From: Solibacillus sp. FSL W7-1464
GTDB taxonomy: Bacteria > Bacillota > Bacilli > Bacillales_A > Planococcaceae
NCBI RefSeq assembly: GCF_038004425.1
Contig: NZ_JBBORC010000001.1
Location: 3,416,001 to 3,480,000 of the forward strand
Reading direction: 5' to 3'
DNA length: 64,000 bases
Positions within the stretch are counted from its first letter, which is position 1; each line of letters opens with the position of its first letter. This document shows, piece after piece, positions 39,563-47,669 of this stretch. Both the position numbers and the translations under genes were made by a program. Under the pieces are notes generated by a model that did not search any database, was not told the DNA's origin, and was given only the letters and a program-made list of their open reading frames with translations.

Positions 39563-39793
39563 TTGCTAACCCCCAATATTTCTGAAACAAACGCTTTTAT
39601 CCGTATGATGTGCGGTGTTGCAATGACCGCATTCGGTGTCGGGAGAATCGCTCATAAACCTCAATGTACAGTTGGTCGTATGATGATTCTTGCCGGTTCA
39701 ATGAAAGTGGCGGAAGGATATTATCAATATTGTCCAGTAGTCGCAATGGCAAAGTCAGAACAGATGAACGAAATGATGCCCGTCAATGATTAA
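39563..39793 (+). CDS. Small DUF2892-like membrane protein (76 aa, TTG start)
   Basis: Short protein with two hydrophobic segments (FIRMMCGVAMTAFGVGRIA and VGRMMILAGSMKVAEGYY). They are arranged like the DUF2892/YgaP transmembrane family, including the G...KxxEGYY...CP ending. The function is unknown. The TTG start at 39563 follows AAAAAAGGAG at about 11 nt; no ATG lies nearby. Next to the spore-type cluster, but nothing links it to sporulation except position. Confidence 0.7.
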   Translation: MLTPNISETNAFIRMMCGVAMTAFGVGRIAHKPQCTVGRMMILAGSMKVAEGYYQYCPVVAMAKSEQMNEMMPVND

Positions 39794-39848
39794 GAGGTGG
39801 ATCTAGGGTATGTTGAATAAATCTATGTAAGTTAACTGTTAAAATAAA

Positions 39849-39883
39849 AAAGCGCTATATCGATTGAAGGAATATAGCGCTTT
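39849..39883. terminator. Bidirectional terminator
   Basis: AAAGCGCTATAT pairs with ATATAGCGCTTT around an 11-nt loop; the minus-strand tail is TTTTTTATTTT. It ends the BclB-like gene and probably the small membrane protein gene. Confidence 0.85.
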
Positions 39884-39918
39884 CGGGTTTGTAGGTTTCA
39901 GTAATAACTTTTATGCGT

Positions 39919-40536
39919 TTATGAAATTGTTATACCAGCACTTGCAGAACCTGTCAGTGCAGCAGCTAATGTAACTCCTGTTCCAGCAACTGAGTAAACC
40001 ATTACTAAACGGTCGCCTTGTGCAACAGGAACCGGTGGCACATTTGCTGAGCCATAAGATGTTTGACCAAGAGTGATAAGCCCAGTAAATGGTGGTGTCA
40101 ACGTAACTCTAGCATTTGTAGCAGTGAATACTGAGCTTCCAGCAGGAGCACGGTAAATTTGAGCAGTAACCGACAGAGATCCTAAACCTAGATCAAGGCC
40201 AGCAAGTTCAGTGAATGATGCAGAAATGGCTGTAATACTACCATTGCGTGGAACTACGAATGCTTCAGTAGCAATACCGGACAAGTCAATTGTATTCCCC
40301 AAAATTGAAATACTAGGAACTGAAGTACCAAATCCAATTAAACTCCCTGTGCCCACTAATCCTCCAGCAAGTGTAGTTAATACAGCATCTACAATACCGG
40401 AAGAGAATGGAATGATCGACCCTGTATTTGGTGGTGTACAGCCTGGTCTTACAGCTCTGAAAGGTCCTAAGTTTACGCAATTTGATCCACACGGATGTAA
40501 ATTACTCATGTTCATACTTTTAGAACACATACACAT
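39919..40536 (-). CDS. Exosporium glycoprotein BclB-related protein without collagen repeats (205 aa)
   Basis: Probable spore-surface protein. After a Cys-rich N-terminus (MCMCSKSMNMSNLHPCGSNC) comes the segment GSIIPFSSG, which opens the BclB C-terminal domain of exosporium filament proteins. A small, hydrophobic, beta-rich jelly-roll-like sequence continues to the end. The Gly-X-X collagen-like stalk of true BclB is absent, so this is a compact head-only form. ATG 40536 is 7 nt after AAGGAGGTG; upstream ATGs have no such site. An inverted repeat lies in the leader. Surface location is inferred from the family; expression late in the mother cell is expected. Confidence 0.82.
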   Translation of the reverse strand: MCMCSKSMNMSNLHPCGSNCVNLGPFRAVRPGCTPPNTGSIIPFSSGIVDAVLTTLAGGLVGTGSLIGFGTSVPSISILGNTIDLSGIATEAFVVPRNGSITAISASFTELAGLDLGLGSLSVTAQIYRAPAGSSVFTATNARVTLTPPFTGLITLGQTSYGSANVPPVPVAQGDRLVMVYSVAGTGVTLAAALTGSASAGITIS

Positions 40537-40558
40537 ATTTTTCACCTCCTTCGCAATT

Positions 40559-40582
40559 ATTCTATTCACCAATCAATAGAAT
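40559..40582. repeat. Inverted repeat in leader of BclB-like gene
   Basis: ATTCTATT and AATAGAAT, perfect 8-bp arms with an 8-bp spacer, just upstream of the ribosome binding site. It could be an operator or a 5'-UTR hairpin. Confidence 0.55.
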
Positions 40583-40656
40583 CAAAGGGCAATTAACTAG
40601 TAATCAAATTTTGTATTTGAGTTTTTTGAATAAGCAAATCGACAGTCAATTTGGGC

Positions 40657-40692
40657 AAAAAAAATAAAATCACCCTAACGCTAGGATGATTT
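40657..40692 (-). terminator. Terminator of the coiled-coil gene
   Basis: AATCATCCTA pairs with TAGGGTGATT around a short loop, followed by TTATTTTTTTT on the minus strand. Confidence 0.85.
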
Positions 40693-40709
40693 TAAAAAAG
40701 CTTTTCTAT

Positions 40710-41720
40710 TTATTTTCTGAAAATATTAAAGAACGAGGAATTCCACTGTTTCTTCGTCTTTTCTTCTCCGGAATCTGAATTATCCATACTTTCTTCAACC
40801 GTTAATTTAATACTTTCCAGCTGCTCATTTTCCCGCATTGAACTGCCTTCATTTATTTCACTTAAATCGAAAGTTTGTAATTTTTCTACTACAGACTCAT
40901 CTTCATCAAGTTCAGGACTTTCGATACTACTCTTAGTTACATTCTTAATTAGAGATGGAGGTGTTTCTTCGGGCTCATTCGCTGGCTCAAAGAAGTTTGA
41001 GGTTTTATTTAAAACCGGTAAAAAGGCTGCTTCACCTTTTGATGATTTATTAGGCTTGAGCGAAGCCTCATTCAATGAATTTCTACTTACATTTTGATGT
41101 GGTGGATGGTTGATTGTTTGGAAATAACGCTGATTAAAATAGCGCTCATCAACTTGATCTGCTTTATATTCTATTGGTTCTTCCGTTTTCGGCTTTTCAT
41201 CCTCTTTTTGCAGTTGGATCACTTGATTTGCCAAATTTCTCAACTGCATATATGAAGGTTGATTCGGTAGAGCAGGTACAGGTACATTTTCCTGAGTCCC
41301 GTTCTGAAGATATTTCATTGTACTATCAGGCTTTGGCGCACTAAATTTTTCTGCTGACGGCTGCACATTCTTTTCCTCTTCTGCCTTTTCTTCTTTAACA
41401 TTATTTAACTTCTTCGATATTAATACAATTTCTTTACCCATTTTTTCAACCGTCTTATTTAACGAAGCAATCTGCATTTCAAATTGTTTTGCTTGCTCTT
41501 CATAAATTACAGTTTGAGTTTGTTGTTTTTCTTCCATTGTTTTCGTTAAGTCTTCAATATATGTTAATTGGCTTTTCAATGCTTCAAATTCATTCTTCAT
41601 CATTTGGAAATCTTCAAACGATGTCCCCATTTTCAAAGTCATCAATGTATTTCTGTACCCAGAGATTTTTAATTTCAACTTTTCAATTTCCTGGAGAGTA
41701 TAGGTTGTGGATTCTTCCAT
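40710..41720 (-). CDS. Coiled-coil protein of unknown function in spore-type cluster (336 aa)
   Basis: I do not recognise this protein. Residues 5-115 form a long predicted coiled coil (LQEIEKLKLKISGYRNTLMT, then repeated E/K/Q-rich heptads to LNNVKEEKAEEEK). The rest is low-complexity, acidic and proline-containing, with another charged tail ending in WNSSFFNIFRK. No signal peptide or membrane helix is present. ATG 41720 follows AAAGGGGTG. It is divergent from a Cys-rich gene and has its own terminator. A coat or scaffold role is suggested only by the neighbours and by the coiled-coil protein at 43619. Confidence 0.72.
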   Translation of the reverse strand: MEESTTYTLQEIEKLKLKISGYRNTLMTLKMGTSFEDFQMMKNEFEALKSQLTYIEDLTKTMEEKQQTQTVIYEEQAKQFEMQIASLNKTVEKMGKEIVLISKKLNNVKEEKAEEEKNVQPSAEKFSAPKPDSTMKYLQNGTQENVPVPALPNQPSYMQLRNLANQVIQLQKEDEKPKTEEPIEYKADQVDERYFNQRYFQTINHPPHQNVSRNSLNEASLKPNKSSKGEAAFLPVLNKTSNFFEPANEPEETPPSLIKNVTKSSIESPELDEDESVVEKLQTFDLSEINEGSSMRENEQLESIKLTVEESMDNSDSGEEKTKKQWNSSFFNIFRK

Positions 41721-41767
41721 TTCATTCACCCCTTTCAATCCGCATCTCTTCATATTTTATTGACGTT

Positions 41768-41790
41768 AACTGTTGTATGTGACAACAGTT
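41768..41790. repeat. Perfect inverted repeat upstream of the coiled-coil gene
   Basis: AACTGTTGT-ATGTG-ACAACAGTT, 9-bp perfect arms, 48-70 bp before the start at 41720. It could be an operator or an mRNA leader hairpin. No T-run follows on either side. Confidence 0.6.
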
Positions 41791-41969
41791 CTCCTTTGCT
41801 GTCATTTTTAATTATAAAGTCACACATGTAGGCTACAATCTATTAGTTCCCAAATGAACCTGATTTACAGAATTCCCAATAGTTAAACTATTTCTTTGCC
41901 TATGCACTTCTATTTAAGCGTCATAAAATACAAACGAAAGATAAAAATATAGAAGGAGGTGACAAGAAC

Positions 41970-42599
41970 ATGAAGGAACAAATGCCATCGCAACAAGAAC
42001 TTATCTGTATCAATGTGGAAAAGGTTTATGACTGGGTAGTGAAAGATATGTCTTTTGAGTTCACTCCAACAAGCCCAATTACGTTTCCAGGTTTACCAGT
42101 AGATGCTGTTGTCGGAGGAGCGCAAGTTACATGCCAAGTAGTACCAGCAGCAGTTAACCCTGTTGTTATTATGAGCCGTGAAAATCGTACATTTACGATT
42201 GACGGAACATCAGTTTATTTACAGCAGCTTATGATTCAAAAGAACTTTACTGTGACAATTTGCATTACGTTGGCAAACGGAACAACTTACACAAGTAACG
42301 GCTTTGAAATTTCACGCTGTGAACATGTTGTAATGTGTGCACCTAAAGGGACAAATGTTGATGTAACATATACTGATCTTGATTGCTTCGTATGCTCAAC
42401 TGGTCCATTCTTCAACAATGGAGACGGGACAATTACATTTGAAAACTTATCACTTTCAATCGCAGTTTGCCAAAGCATTCAATCAACATTCCCAGTGACA
42501 GTAGAATTTTTGGCAGACTACTGTGAACCACGAGCAGATTTACCATTTGCTTGTTCACCAGCATCTCGCCCTAACAACTGTGCTGTTGTTTTCCCATAA
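41970..42599 (+). CDS. Cysteine-rich probable spore-surface protein (209 aa)
   Basis: Protein with eleven cysteines, no signal peptide, and a beta-rich middle (MSRENRTFTIDGTSVYLQQL, TICITLANGTTYTSNGF). It starts with an ELICINVEKVYDWVVKD segment of a kind I associate with cytoplasmically made spore coat and appendage proteins. I cannot name the family. High Cys content without secretion signal fits disulfide-linked spore layers assembled by the mother cell (inference). The start ATG follows AGAAGGAGGTGAC. A CATAAAATA element 40 bp upstream (41922-41930) resembles a mother-cell sigma -10, though its -35 is poor. A terminator follows the gene. Confidence 0.7.
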   Translation: MKEQMPSQQELICINVEKVYDWVVKDMSFEFTPTSPITFPGLPVDAVVGGAQVTCQVVPAAVNPVVIMSRENRTFTIDGTSVYLQQLMIQKNFTVTICITLANGTTYTSNGFEISRCEHVVMCAPKGTNVDVTYTDLDCFVCSTGPFFNNGDGTITFENLSLSIAVCQSIQSTFPVTVEFLADYCEPRADLPFACSPASRPNNCAVVFP

Positions 42600-42638
42600 T
42601 ATTATGAATCAGTGTTATCACCAACTTCATCGTCATAT

Positions 42639-42672
42639 AATAAAGAAAGGGAGAAACACCCTTTCTTTATTT
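42639..42672 (+). terminator. Terminator after the Cys-rich gene
   Basis: AATAAAGAAAGGG pairs with CCCTTTCTTTATT around AGAAACA. The tail is TTGCTT, so some read-through into the next gene is possible. Confidence 0.75.
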
Positions 42673-42720
42673 TGCTTACATAAGCAAATAAAATTTAACT
42701 GTAAGGAGGAGGCATTTCCA

Positions 42721-43293
42721 GTGCCCAAAAGCTCCCACCCTTTCGAGATAAAGTTAAATGCTCTGCAAAATCAAACCCAAACCTATCTCCACGAAATAAA
42801 AGAACTCATCGAAAAACTTCCTACTTCCGACAATACCAAAGTCATTAGCTATTTCACTTCCACTTTTAATATTTCCCATCAATTAGATCAGGAGAGTTTA
42901 TGTTTAGGTTCTTATCATATTTACAATATCGGTAAAGAACCATTACTAAACCCTTCCATTTGCATAACATTGCCTGAATCATCCCCTTTTTCATTTAGTG
43001 GTCGGTATGTACATGAAAAGCTCCAACAAAGGCTAAAAGGGCAGAATGAATGGTTGCGTTTCTCAAAAACGCCAAATAGAAACGAATACTGGCTTAAACC
43101 AGTTAGCAAAACATCGATCGAACCGAATGAAATCATTTCATTTCCAAATTTCCAGATAAGATGGTTTCCGGATAAATCTTACGCCGGAAGCATTACTGGC
43201 TTCACTTATTGTGATCAGTTTCAAGATGGGATTGCTGTTGTAAATCCTATTAATTTAAGCGTCATTCATTTGGAACAGGAGGAGACAACATAA
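42721..43293 (+). CDS. Unknown protein in spore-type cluster (190 aa, GTG start)
   Basis: I do not recognise this protein. It begins with an amphipathic helix region (SHPFEIKLNALQNQTQTYLHEIKELIEK). It continues as a beta-rich domain with aromatic residues (SISCITL-like core, SFSGRYVHEKLQQRL, YWLKPVSKTSIEPNEIISF) that reads like a carbohydrate- or protein-binding sandwich. The GTG at 42721 is set by AAGGAGGAGG 8 nt upstream; the frame is open further upstream but lacks a ribosome site. It overlaps the next frame at ATAA, so it heads a three-gene unit with 43290 and 43619. Confidence 0.65.
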   Translation: MPKSSHPFEIKLNALQNQTQTYLHEIKELIEKLPTSDNTKVISYFTSTFNISHQLDQESLCLGSYHIYNIGKEPLLNPSICITLPESSPFSFSGRYVHEKLQQRLKGQNEWLRFSKTPNRNEYWLKPVSKTSIEPNEIISFPNFQIRWFPDKSYAGSITGFTYCDQFQDGIAVVNPINLSVIHLEQEETT

Positions 43294-43604
43294 ACGAATT
43301 TGAAGATAAACAAGAAGAATCCGAAGTACTAACAATTGAAAAGATATTAAAGCAATTCATGAAAGAACATTTTTCATCGATAAAAGATGAGCTCCAGGAA
43401 AATAATAATAGCTTTATCTTTCTGGAAAAAAGTTCACTCAATTTATTATTGGCCTATTTATTATCAAATAATAAATATGATACTTCATACCCTGTCAGTG
43501 AAGAAGAAGAAGAAAAAAAAGCTGTAGAAAAAATAAACCAGCTCATCAATGAAAATGAAAAAGAATTTCAGGAGATTATAGGCTTACTGAAAGATATGAC
43601 TTGA
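43290..43604 (+). CDS. Small acidic unknown protein with apparent ATA start (104 aa)
   Basis: Unknown helical, strongly acidic protein (EEEEEKKAVEKINQLINENEKE). The only ribosome site, AGGAGG at 43277-43282, sits 7 nt before ATA at 43290. That ATA overlaps the previous stop as ATAA, just where ATGA is usual. No ATG, GTG or TTG exists in frame between the upstream stop (43251) and ATG 43359, and ATG 43359 has no ribosome site. Either ATA is used, or a start-codon mutation has reduced expression. An assembly error (A for G) would also explain it. The shorter reading from 43359 gives 81 residues. Confidence 0.6.
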   Translation: MNEFEDKQEESEVLTIEKILKQFMKEHFSSIKDELQENNNSFIFLEKSSLNLLLAYLLSNNKYDTSYPVSEEEEEKKAVEKINQLINENEKEFQEIIGLLKDMT

Positions 43605-43618
43605 TTGGAGGGAACTAT

Positions 43619-44395
43619 GTGGATATTGAAAGCGTGAAAAATAAGGATGTACTACAATTACAGCAAACCATCATCTTTTTAAAATCAGAAATCGCGAAGT
43701 ATCAAAACGAAATATCCTCCCTACAAAGTATGGACTATTATTCAATGGTTAATAGTCTTGAGCAGGAACTGAGTCAGTTAGTAAACGAGAAAAAAGAATT
43801 GTCCATGGAATTAATGATGCTGAGGAAAAGCTTTGAAAAAGAGCTTAATGAGCTGCATGAAAATATTCAATTACGCGAAGAGCAACGAGTAAAACTGATT
43901 TCTTCCATTGAATCACTAGTGGAAAAAAAAGAAAACTTACAGAAAGAAAACAAACAGTTAAAAGAAACAATCGAAAAAACAGCTAAAACTGATATTCCCG
44001 CTGCCCGTTCAGAAAGCTATATACAGGCCGTCGAAGAACTGGATCATTTGCTGCGTTCTTTCATGAACAGTAATAATGAACAATTAATTTCTCTGCGTGA
44101 AACAATCAATCAACAGCATGATCTATTAAAGGATATTAAAAATAAAAACGAGGAAATTCAATTTACTCTTGAAGAAATGACACAAATAAAAGAGCCCGAA
44201 CATAATAATTATTCACCAACTGATGAACAAACGATTACCCGAATTAACCTTGAGAATCAGCTCCAAAATTTATTCATTCAAGCAACCAGTTTTGAAACAG
44301 AGCTTGATGAAAAATTACGTATACTGGATGAATTTGATGACAAGTTACTTTTACTCGCCATTGAAATTGAGAAACATAAAAAAGGCGATATTTAA
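43619..44395 (+). CDS. Long coiled-coil protein of unknown function (258 aa, GTG start)
   Basis: Almost entirely helical and coiled coil: heptads run from about residue 10 to 115 (LQQTIIFLKSEIAKYQNEIS, LVEKKENLQKENKQLKETIE) and again from about 140 to the end. No signal peptide or membrane segment. The GTG at 43619 is 6 nt after GGAGGG; the TTG at 43601 overlaps that site. It begins 14 nt after the preceding small gene. Function unknown; with the other cluster members a structural spore role is possible but unproved. Confidence 0.65.
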   Translation: MDIESVKNKDVLQLQQTIIFLKSEIAKYQNEISSLQSMDYYSMVNSLEQELSQLVNEKKELSMELMMLRKSFEKELNELHENIQLREEQRVKLISSIESLVEKKENLQKENKQLKETIEKTAKTDIPAARSESYIQAVEELDHLLRSFMNSNNEQLISLRETINQQHDLLKDIKNKNEEIQFTLEEMTQIKEPEHNNYSPTDEQTITRINLENQLQNLFIQATSFETELDEKLRILDEFDDKLLLLAIEIEKHKKGDI

Positions 44396-44416
44396 CAGAC
44401 AGCTGAGAGAGTAGAA

Positions 44417-44450
44417 AAGGCGACACGTTTGCACGTATCGCCTCTCCTTT
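44417..44450. terminator. Terminator between the coiled-coil gene and purD
   Basis: AGGCGA-ACG pairs with CGT-TCGCCT with one mismatch, followed by CTCCTTT on the plus strand and an A/T-rich run on the other. It separates convergent units. Confidence 0.65.
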
Positions 44451-45699
44451 ATTTAAATGTTCTCCACCCAATATCTTTGCGGAAGAAAAAATTCGTCCAT
44501 TCTTTTTTGGCAAGTTCAGCATATACTTTTTCCTGTGCTTCTTTCAACGTAGCTGCTTCCGACGCCACTAATAACACACGGCCACCGTTACCGACGAACC
44601 GGTCGCCCGCAAGCTTTGTCCCCGCATGGAATACCGGGAGTTCAATATCCGAAAGTTCCGGTAGGGCATTTCCTTTTTCCACATCACCCGGGTATCCTTC
44701 AGCCGCAACAACTACCCCTAGCATAGCCTCTTCTTTCCACTGTAAATCAAAAGACTGCTCGTTCATTAGGCTCATCATAAATTCACCGAAGTCTGAGGCC
44801 ATACGTGGTAACACGACCTGTGTTTCCGGATCACCAAAACGTGCATTGAACTCAATTACTTTCGGGCCTTTCGCAGTTAAGATCAAGCCTGCATACAGGA
44901 TACCAGTGAAAGATACCCCTTCTGCATCCATTGCTTTTACAGTTGGCTCTACGATTGTGTCATACGCAACTTTTACAATGTCCTCAGAAATTTGCGGTAC
45001 TGGTGAATACGCACCCATTCCGCCTGTATTTGGTCCTGAATCACCATCATATGCACGCTTATGATCTTGAGCAATGACCATCGGGTAAATTTGCCCTTTA
45101 TGTACAAAACTCATGAAGCTGAATTCTTCGCCATCGAGGAACTCTTCCACCACAACACGGGAAGAAGAATCGCCAAAACGCTGGTTACCAATCATATCTT
45201 CCACCGCTTCAATAGCTTCTTGTTCCGTCATGGCTACAATAACACCTTTTCCTGCAGCTAACCCGTCCGCTTTAATTACAATCGGTGCACCTTGCGCTTT
45301 AATATAAGCAACTGCTTTTTCCGATTCTGTAAAAGTTTCATGTGCTGCCGTCGGAATATTATATTTGTTCATAATCTCTTTTGCATAAGACTTCGAACCT
45401 TCGATTTTAGCCGCCGCTTTCGTTGGACCGAAAATAACCAAGCCCTGCTCATTGAAGTAGTCAACAATTCCTTCTGCCAATGGCTGCTCAGGACCTACAA
45501 ATGTTAACGCTACATCATTTTCAATTACAAACTGTGCAAGTGCCGCGAAATCTAGTGCATCAATTGCAACAACTTGTGCATCTTGCTTCATTCCATCATT
45601 TCCTGGTGCTACGAATACCTTTTGTACAGAAGGTGCATTGTTGAATTGCTTCGCGATCGCATGCTCACGACCACCACTACCGATTACAAGAATGTTCAT
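44449..45699 (-). CDS. purD: Phosphoribosylamine-glycine ligase PurD (416 aa)
   Basis: ATP-grasp enzyme that makes GAR, step 2 of IMP synthesis. The N-terminus MNILVIGSGGREHAIAKQF is typical; ATP-grasp features include GAPIVIKADGLAAGKGVIV, DGEEFSFMSFV, and the metal-binding end VIEFNARFGDPETQ. The start at 45699 follows AAAGGGGAAG; the ORF extension upstream is intergenic sequence. It is the last pur gene, as in B. subtilis. Here, however, it is 371 nt away from purH, behind a hairpin array and a terminator, so its expression may be set separately. Confidence 0.96.
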   Translation of the reverse strand: MNILVIGSGGREHAIAKQFNNAPSVQKVFVAPGNDGMKQDAQVVAIDALDFAALAQFVIENDVALTFVGPEQPLAEGIVDYFNEQGLVIFGPTKAAAKIEGSKSYAKEIMNKYNIPTAAHETFTESEKAVAYIKAQGAPIVIKADGLAAGKGVIVAMTEQEAIEAVEDMIGNQRFGDSSSRVVVEEFLDGEEFSFMSFVHKGQIYPMVIAQDHKRAYDGDSGPNTGGMGAYSPVPQISEDIVKVAYDTIVEPTVKAMDAEGVSFTGILYAGLILTAKGPKVIEFNARFGDPETQVVLPRMASDFGEFMMSLMNEQSFDLQWKEEAMLGVVVAAEGYPGDVEKGNALPELSDIELPVFHAGTKLAGDRFVGNGGRVLLVASEAATLKEAQEKVYAELAKKEWTNFFFRKDIGWRTFK

Positions 45700-45729
45700 A
45701 TTAGCTTCCCCTTTTATAGAAATTTGGAT

Positions 45730-45766
45730 AAAAAAAACGCCCGCCAAATTTTAGGCGAGCGTTTTT
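45730..45766 (-). terminator. Intrinsic terminator between purH and purD
   Basis: On the minus strand AAACGCTCGCC pairs with GGCGGGCGTTT (one G-T) around TAAAATTT and is followed by T8. It sits 31 nt before the purD start codon and after the hairpin array. Confidence 0.85.
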
Positions 45767-45781
45767 CATTAATGGTCGTTT

Positions 45782-46013
45782 ACACTGCGCTACCCGACCA
45801 AAAGTAGTGCTGTGCATCTTACAATCAATGATTATTTTATTATTAACAGCGTATCTCCCGGCCAAAGTCGATACTGCTGTTAATAAAATTTGGTTACGAT
45901 GGGGACCCGGCCAAGAATCGCCCAATCGTCTTATTTACCCCTCTCCCGGCCAGAAAGAAGAATAAATAAAGCATTTGCAAACGCTTCTGCTAACGTCCGG
46001 CCAGAACATTAGC
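45782..46013 (-). ncRNA. Array of five stem-loops with shared GGCCGG loop in the purH-purD region
   Basis: Five hairpins in minus-strand order: E (46013-45989, 8-bp stem, loop UCUGGCCGG), D (45969-45931, 15-bp stem, same loop), C (45925-45890, loop with CUUGGCCGGG), B (45886-45840, 11+5-bp stem, loop with UUUGGCCGGG) and A (45815-45782, loop UUUUGGUCGG). Stem sequences differ between units but pair internally. In D and E five pairs are G-U only when read on the minus strand, which indicates that the purine transcript is the functional strand. No known RNA family comes to mind. Confidence 0.8.
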
Positions 46014-46070
46014 GAAACTTTATTCTATTATAACGTACATTTAATAATTTCTCTACTGCTAACTTATTAA

Positions 46071-47606
46071 TTAATGTTTAAAGTGACGAACCCCTGTAAA
46101 CACCATTGCAATACCGTACTTGTTCGCTGCATCGATTGATTCCTGATCTTTAATCGAGCCGCCTGGTTGAATGATCACTTTAATACCGGCTTTTGCCGCT
46201 GCTTCCACTGTGTCGCCCATTGGGAAGAATGCATCTGAAGCCAATGCCGCGCCTTGTGCTTTATCTCCCGCTTGTTCAAAGGCAATTTTTGCTGCGCCTA
46301 CTCGGTTCATTTGACCAGCGCCAACACCTAAAGTCATTTGTTTATCCGTTACAACAATGGCATTTGATTTTACATGCTTCACAACTGCCCAGCCTAGTTT
46401 TAATGCTTCCCACTCTTCTTCAGTCGGTTCACGGTCTGTCACAACTTGAATGTTGGCATCTTTAAAGCCGAAACGGTCCGGCTCCTGTACTAGTAAACCA
46501 CCTTCGACAGCAACAACATTGAATTGATCCTGCTTTTCCTGTGCAAAATCGATTGTTAGCAGACGAATGTTTTTCTTTTGTGTTAAAATCTCTAATGCTT
46601 CTGCAGTAAAGCTTGGTGCAATGATGATTTCAAGGAAAATACCCGACAATTTTTCTGCAGTTGCCTTATCCACTTCTTTGTTTAATGCAATGATGCCGCC
46701 GAAAATCGATGTTGAATCTGCTTCATATGCCTTGTTGAATGCTTCTTCGATTGTTTCACCTGTACCGACACCACATGGATTCATATGCTTCACTGCAACC
46801 GCTGCAGGCATTTCAAATTCTTTTACGATTTGCAATGCTGCATTTGCATCCTGGATATTGTTGTACGATAATTCTTTACCGTGTAATTGAGTTGCATAGG
46901 CAATCGAGAAATCTGAACCTAAACGTTTCGCATAGAACGCCGCTTTTTGGTGAGGGTTTTCACCATAGCGTAATGTTTGCTTCAGTTCATATGTTAATGT
47001 CATGTTTTCCGGGAACTCTTCTCCAATTGCATTTGATAAATGATTGGAAATATACGAATCATATGCAGCCGTATGACGGAAGACTTTTGCCGCTAAACGA
47101 CGACGTGTTGTTAATGCCGTTTTTCCATCTGCCTTTAACTCTTCCAATACGGCAGAATAGTCATTTGCATCAACAATTACCGTTACATAATCATGGTTTT
47201 TTGCTGCCGAACGTAGCATTGTCGGACCGCCGATATCGATGTTTTCAATTGCATCATCCCAAGATACATCCGGCTTTGAAATCGTTTCGACAAAAGGATA
47301 TAAGTTGACACATACAATTTCGATTGGGCGGATGCCATGTTCATTCATTTGCGCAACATGGCTCGGCTCATCAAACTTACCTAATAGACCGCCATGGATC
47401 ATCGGGTTTAATGTTTTTACACGGCCATCCAAAATTTCCGGGAAGTTTGTTACTTCATCTACCGCTGTTACCGGAACATTATTTTGTTGTAGTAAACTTT
47501 TTGTTCCTCCAGTAGAAAGTACTTCATAGCCAAGAGCTACTAATTCTTTTGCAAATTCTAAAATACCATTTTTATCTGAAACACTAATAAGTGCACGTTT
47601 CGTCAC
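46071..47606 (-). CDS. purH: Bifunctional AICAR transformylase/IMP cyclohydrolase PurH (511 aa, GTG start)
   Basis: Catalyses the last two steps to IMP. The N-terminal MGS-like cyclohydrolase domain ([27 protein letters not shown]) is followed by the transformylase domain with [21 protein letters not shown] and the C-terminal [17 protein letters not shown]. The start is GTG 47606, 8 nt after GGAGG; the ATG-like extension to 47663 lies inside the purN spacer. It follows purN by 63 nt. Downstream is the hairpin array before purD. Length equals that of B. subtilis PurH. Confidence 0.96.
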   Translation of the reverse strand: MTKRALISVSDKNGILEFAKELVALGYEVLSTGGTKSLLQQNNVPVTAVDEVTNFPEILDGRVKTLNPMIHGGLLGKFDEPSHVAQMNEHGIRPIEIVCVNLYPFVETISKPDVSWDDAIENIDIGGPTMLRSAAKNHDYVTVIVDANDYSAVLEELKADGKTALTTRRRLAAKVFRHTAAYDSYISNHLSNAIGEEFPENMTLTYELKQTLRYGENPHQKAAFYAKRLGSDFSIAYATQLHGKELSYNNIQDANAALQIVKEFEMPAAVAVKHMNPCGVGTGETIEEAFNKAYEADSTSIFGGIIALNKEVDKATAEKLSGIFLEIIIAPSFTAEALEILTQKKNIRLLTIDFAQEKQDQFNVVAVEGGLLVQEPDRFGFKDANIQVVTDREPTEEEWEALKLGWAVVKHVKSNAIVVTDKQMTLGVGAGQMNRVGAAKIAFEQAGDKAQGAALASDAFFPMGDTVEAAAKAGIKVIIQPGGSIKDQESIDAANKYGIAMVFTGVRHFKH

Positions 47607-47669
47607 GATTAGGTCCTCCAATTCATTTTTTCGGTGAGCAATGCCCTCACTGGAGCGGCTCATGCGAAT

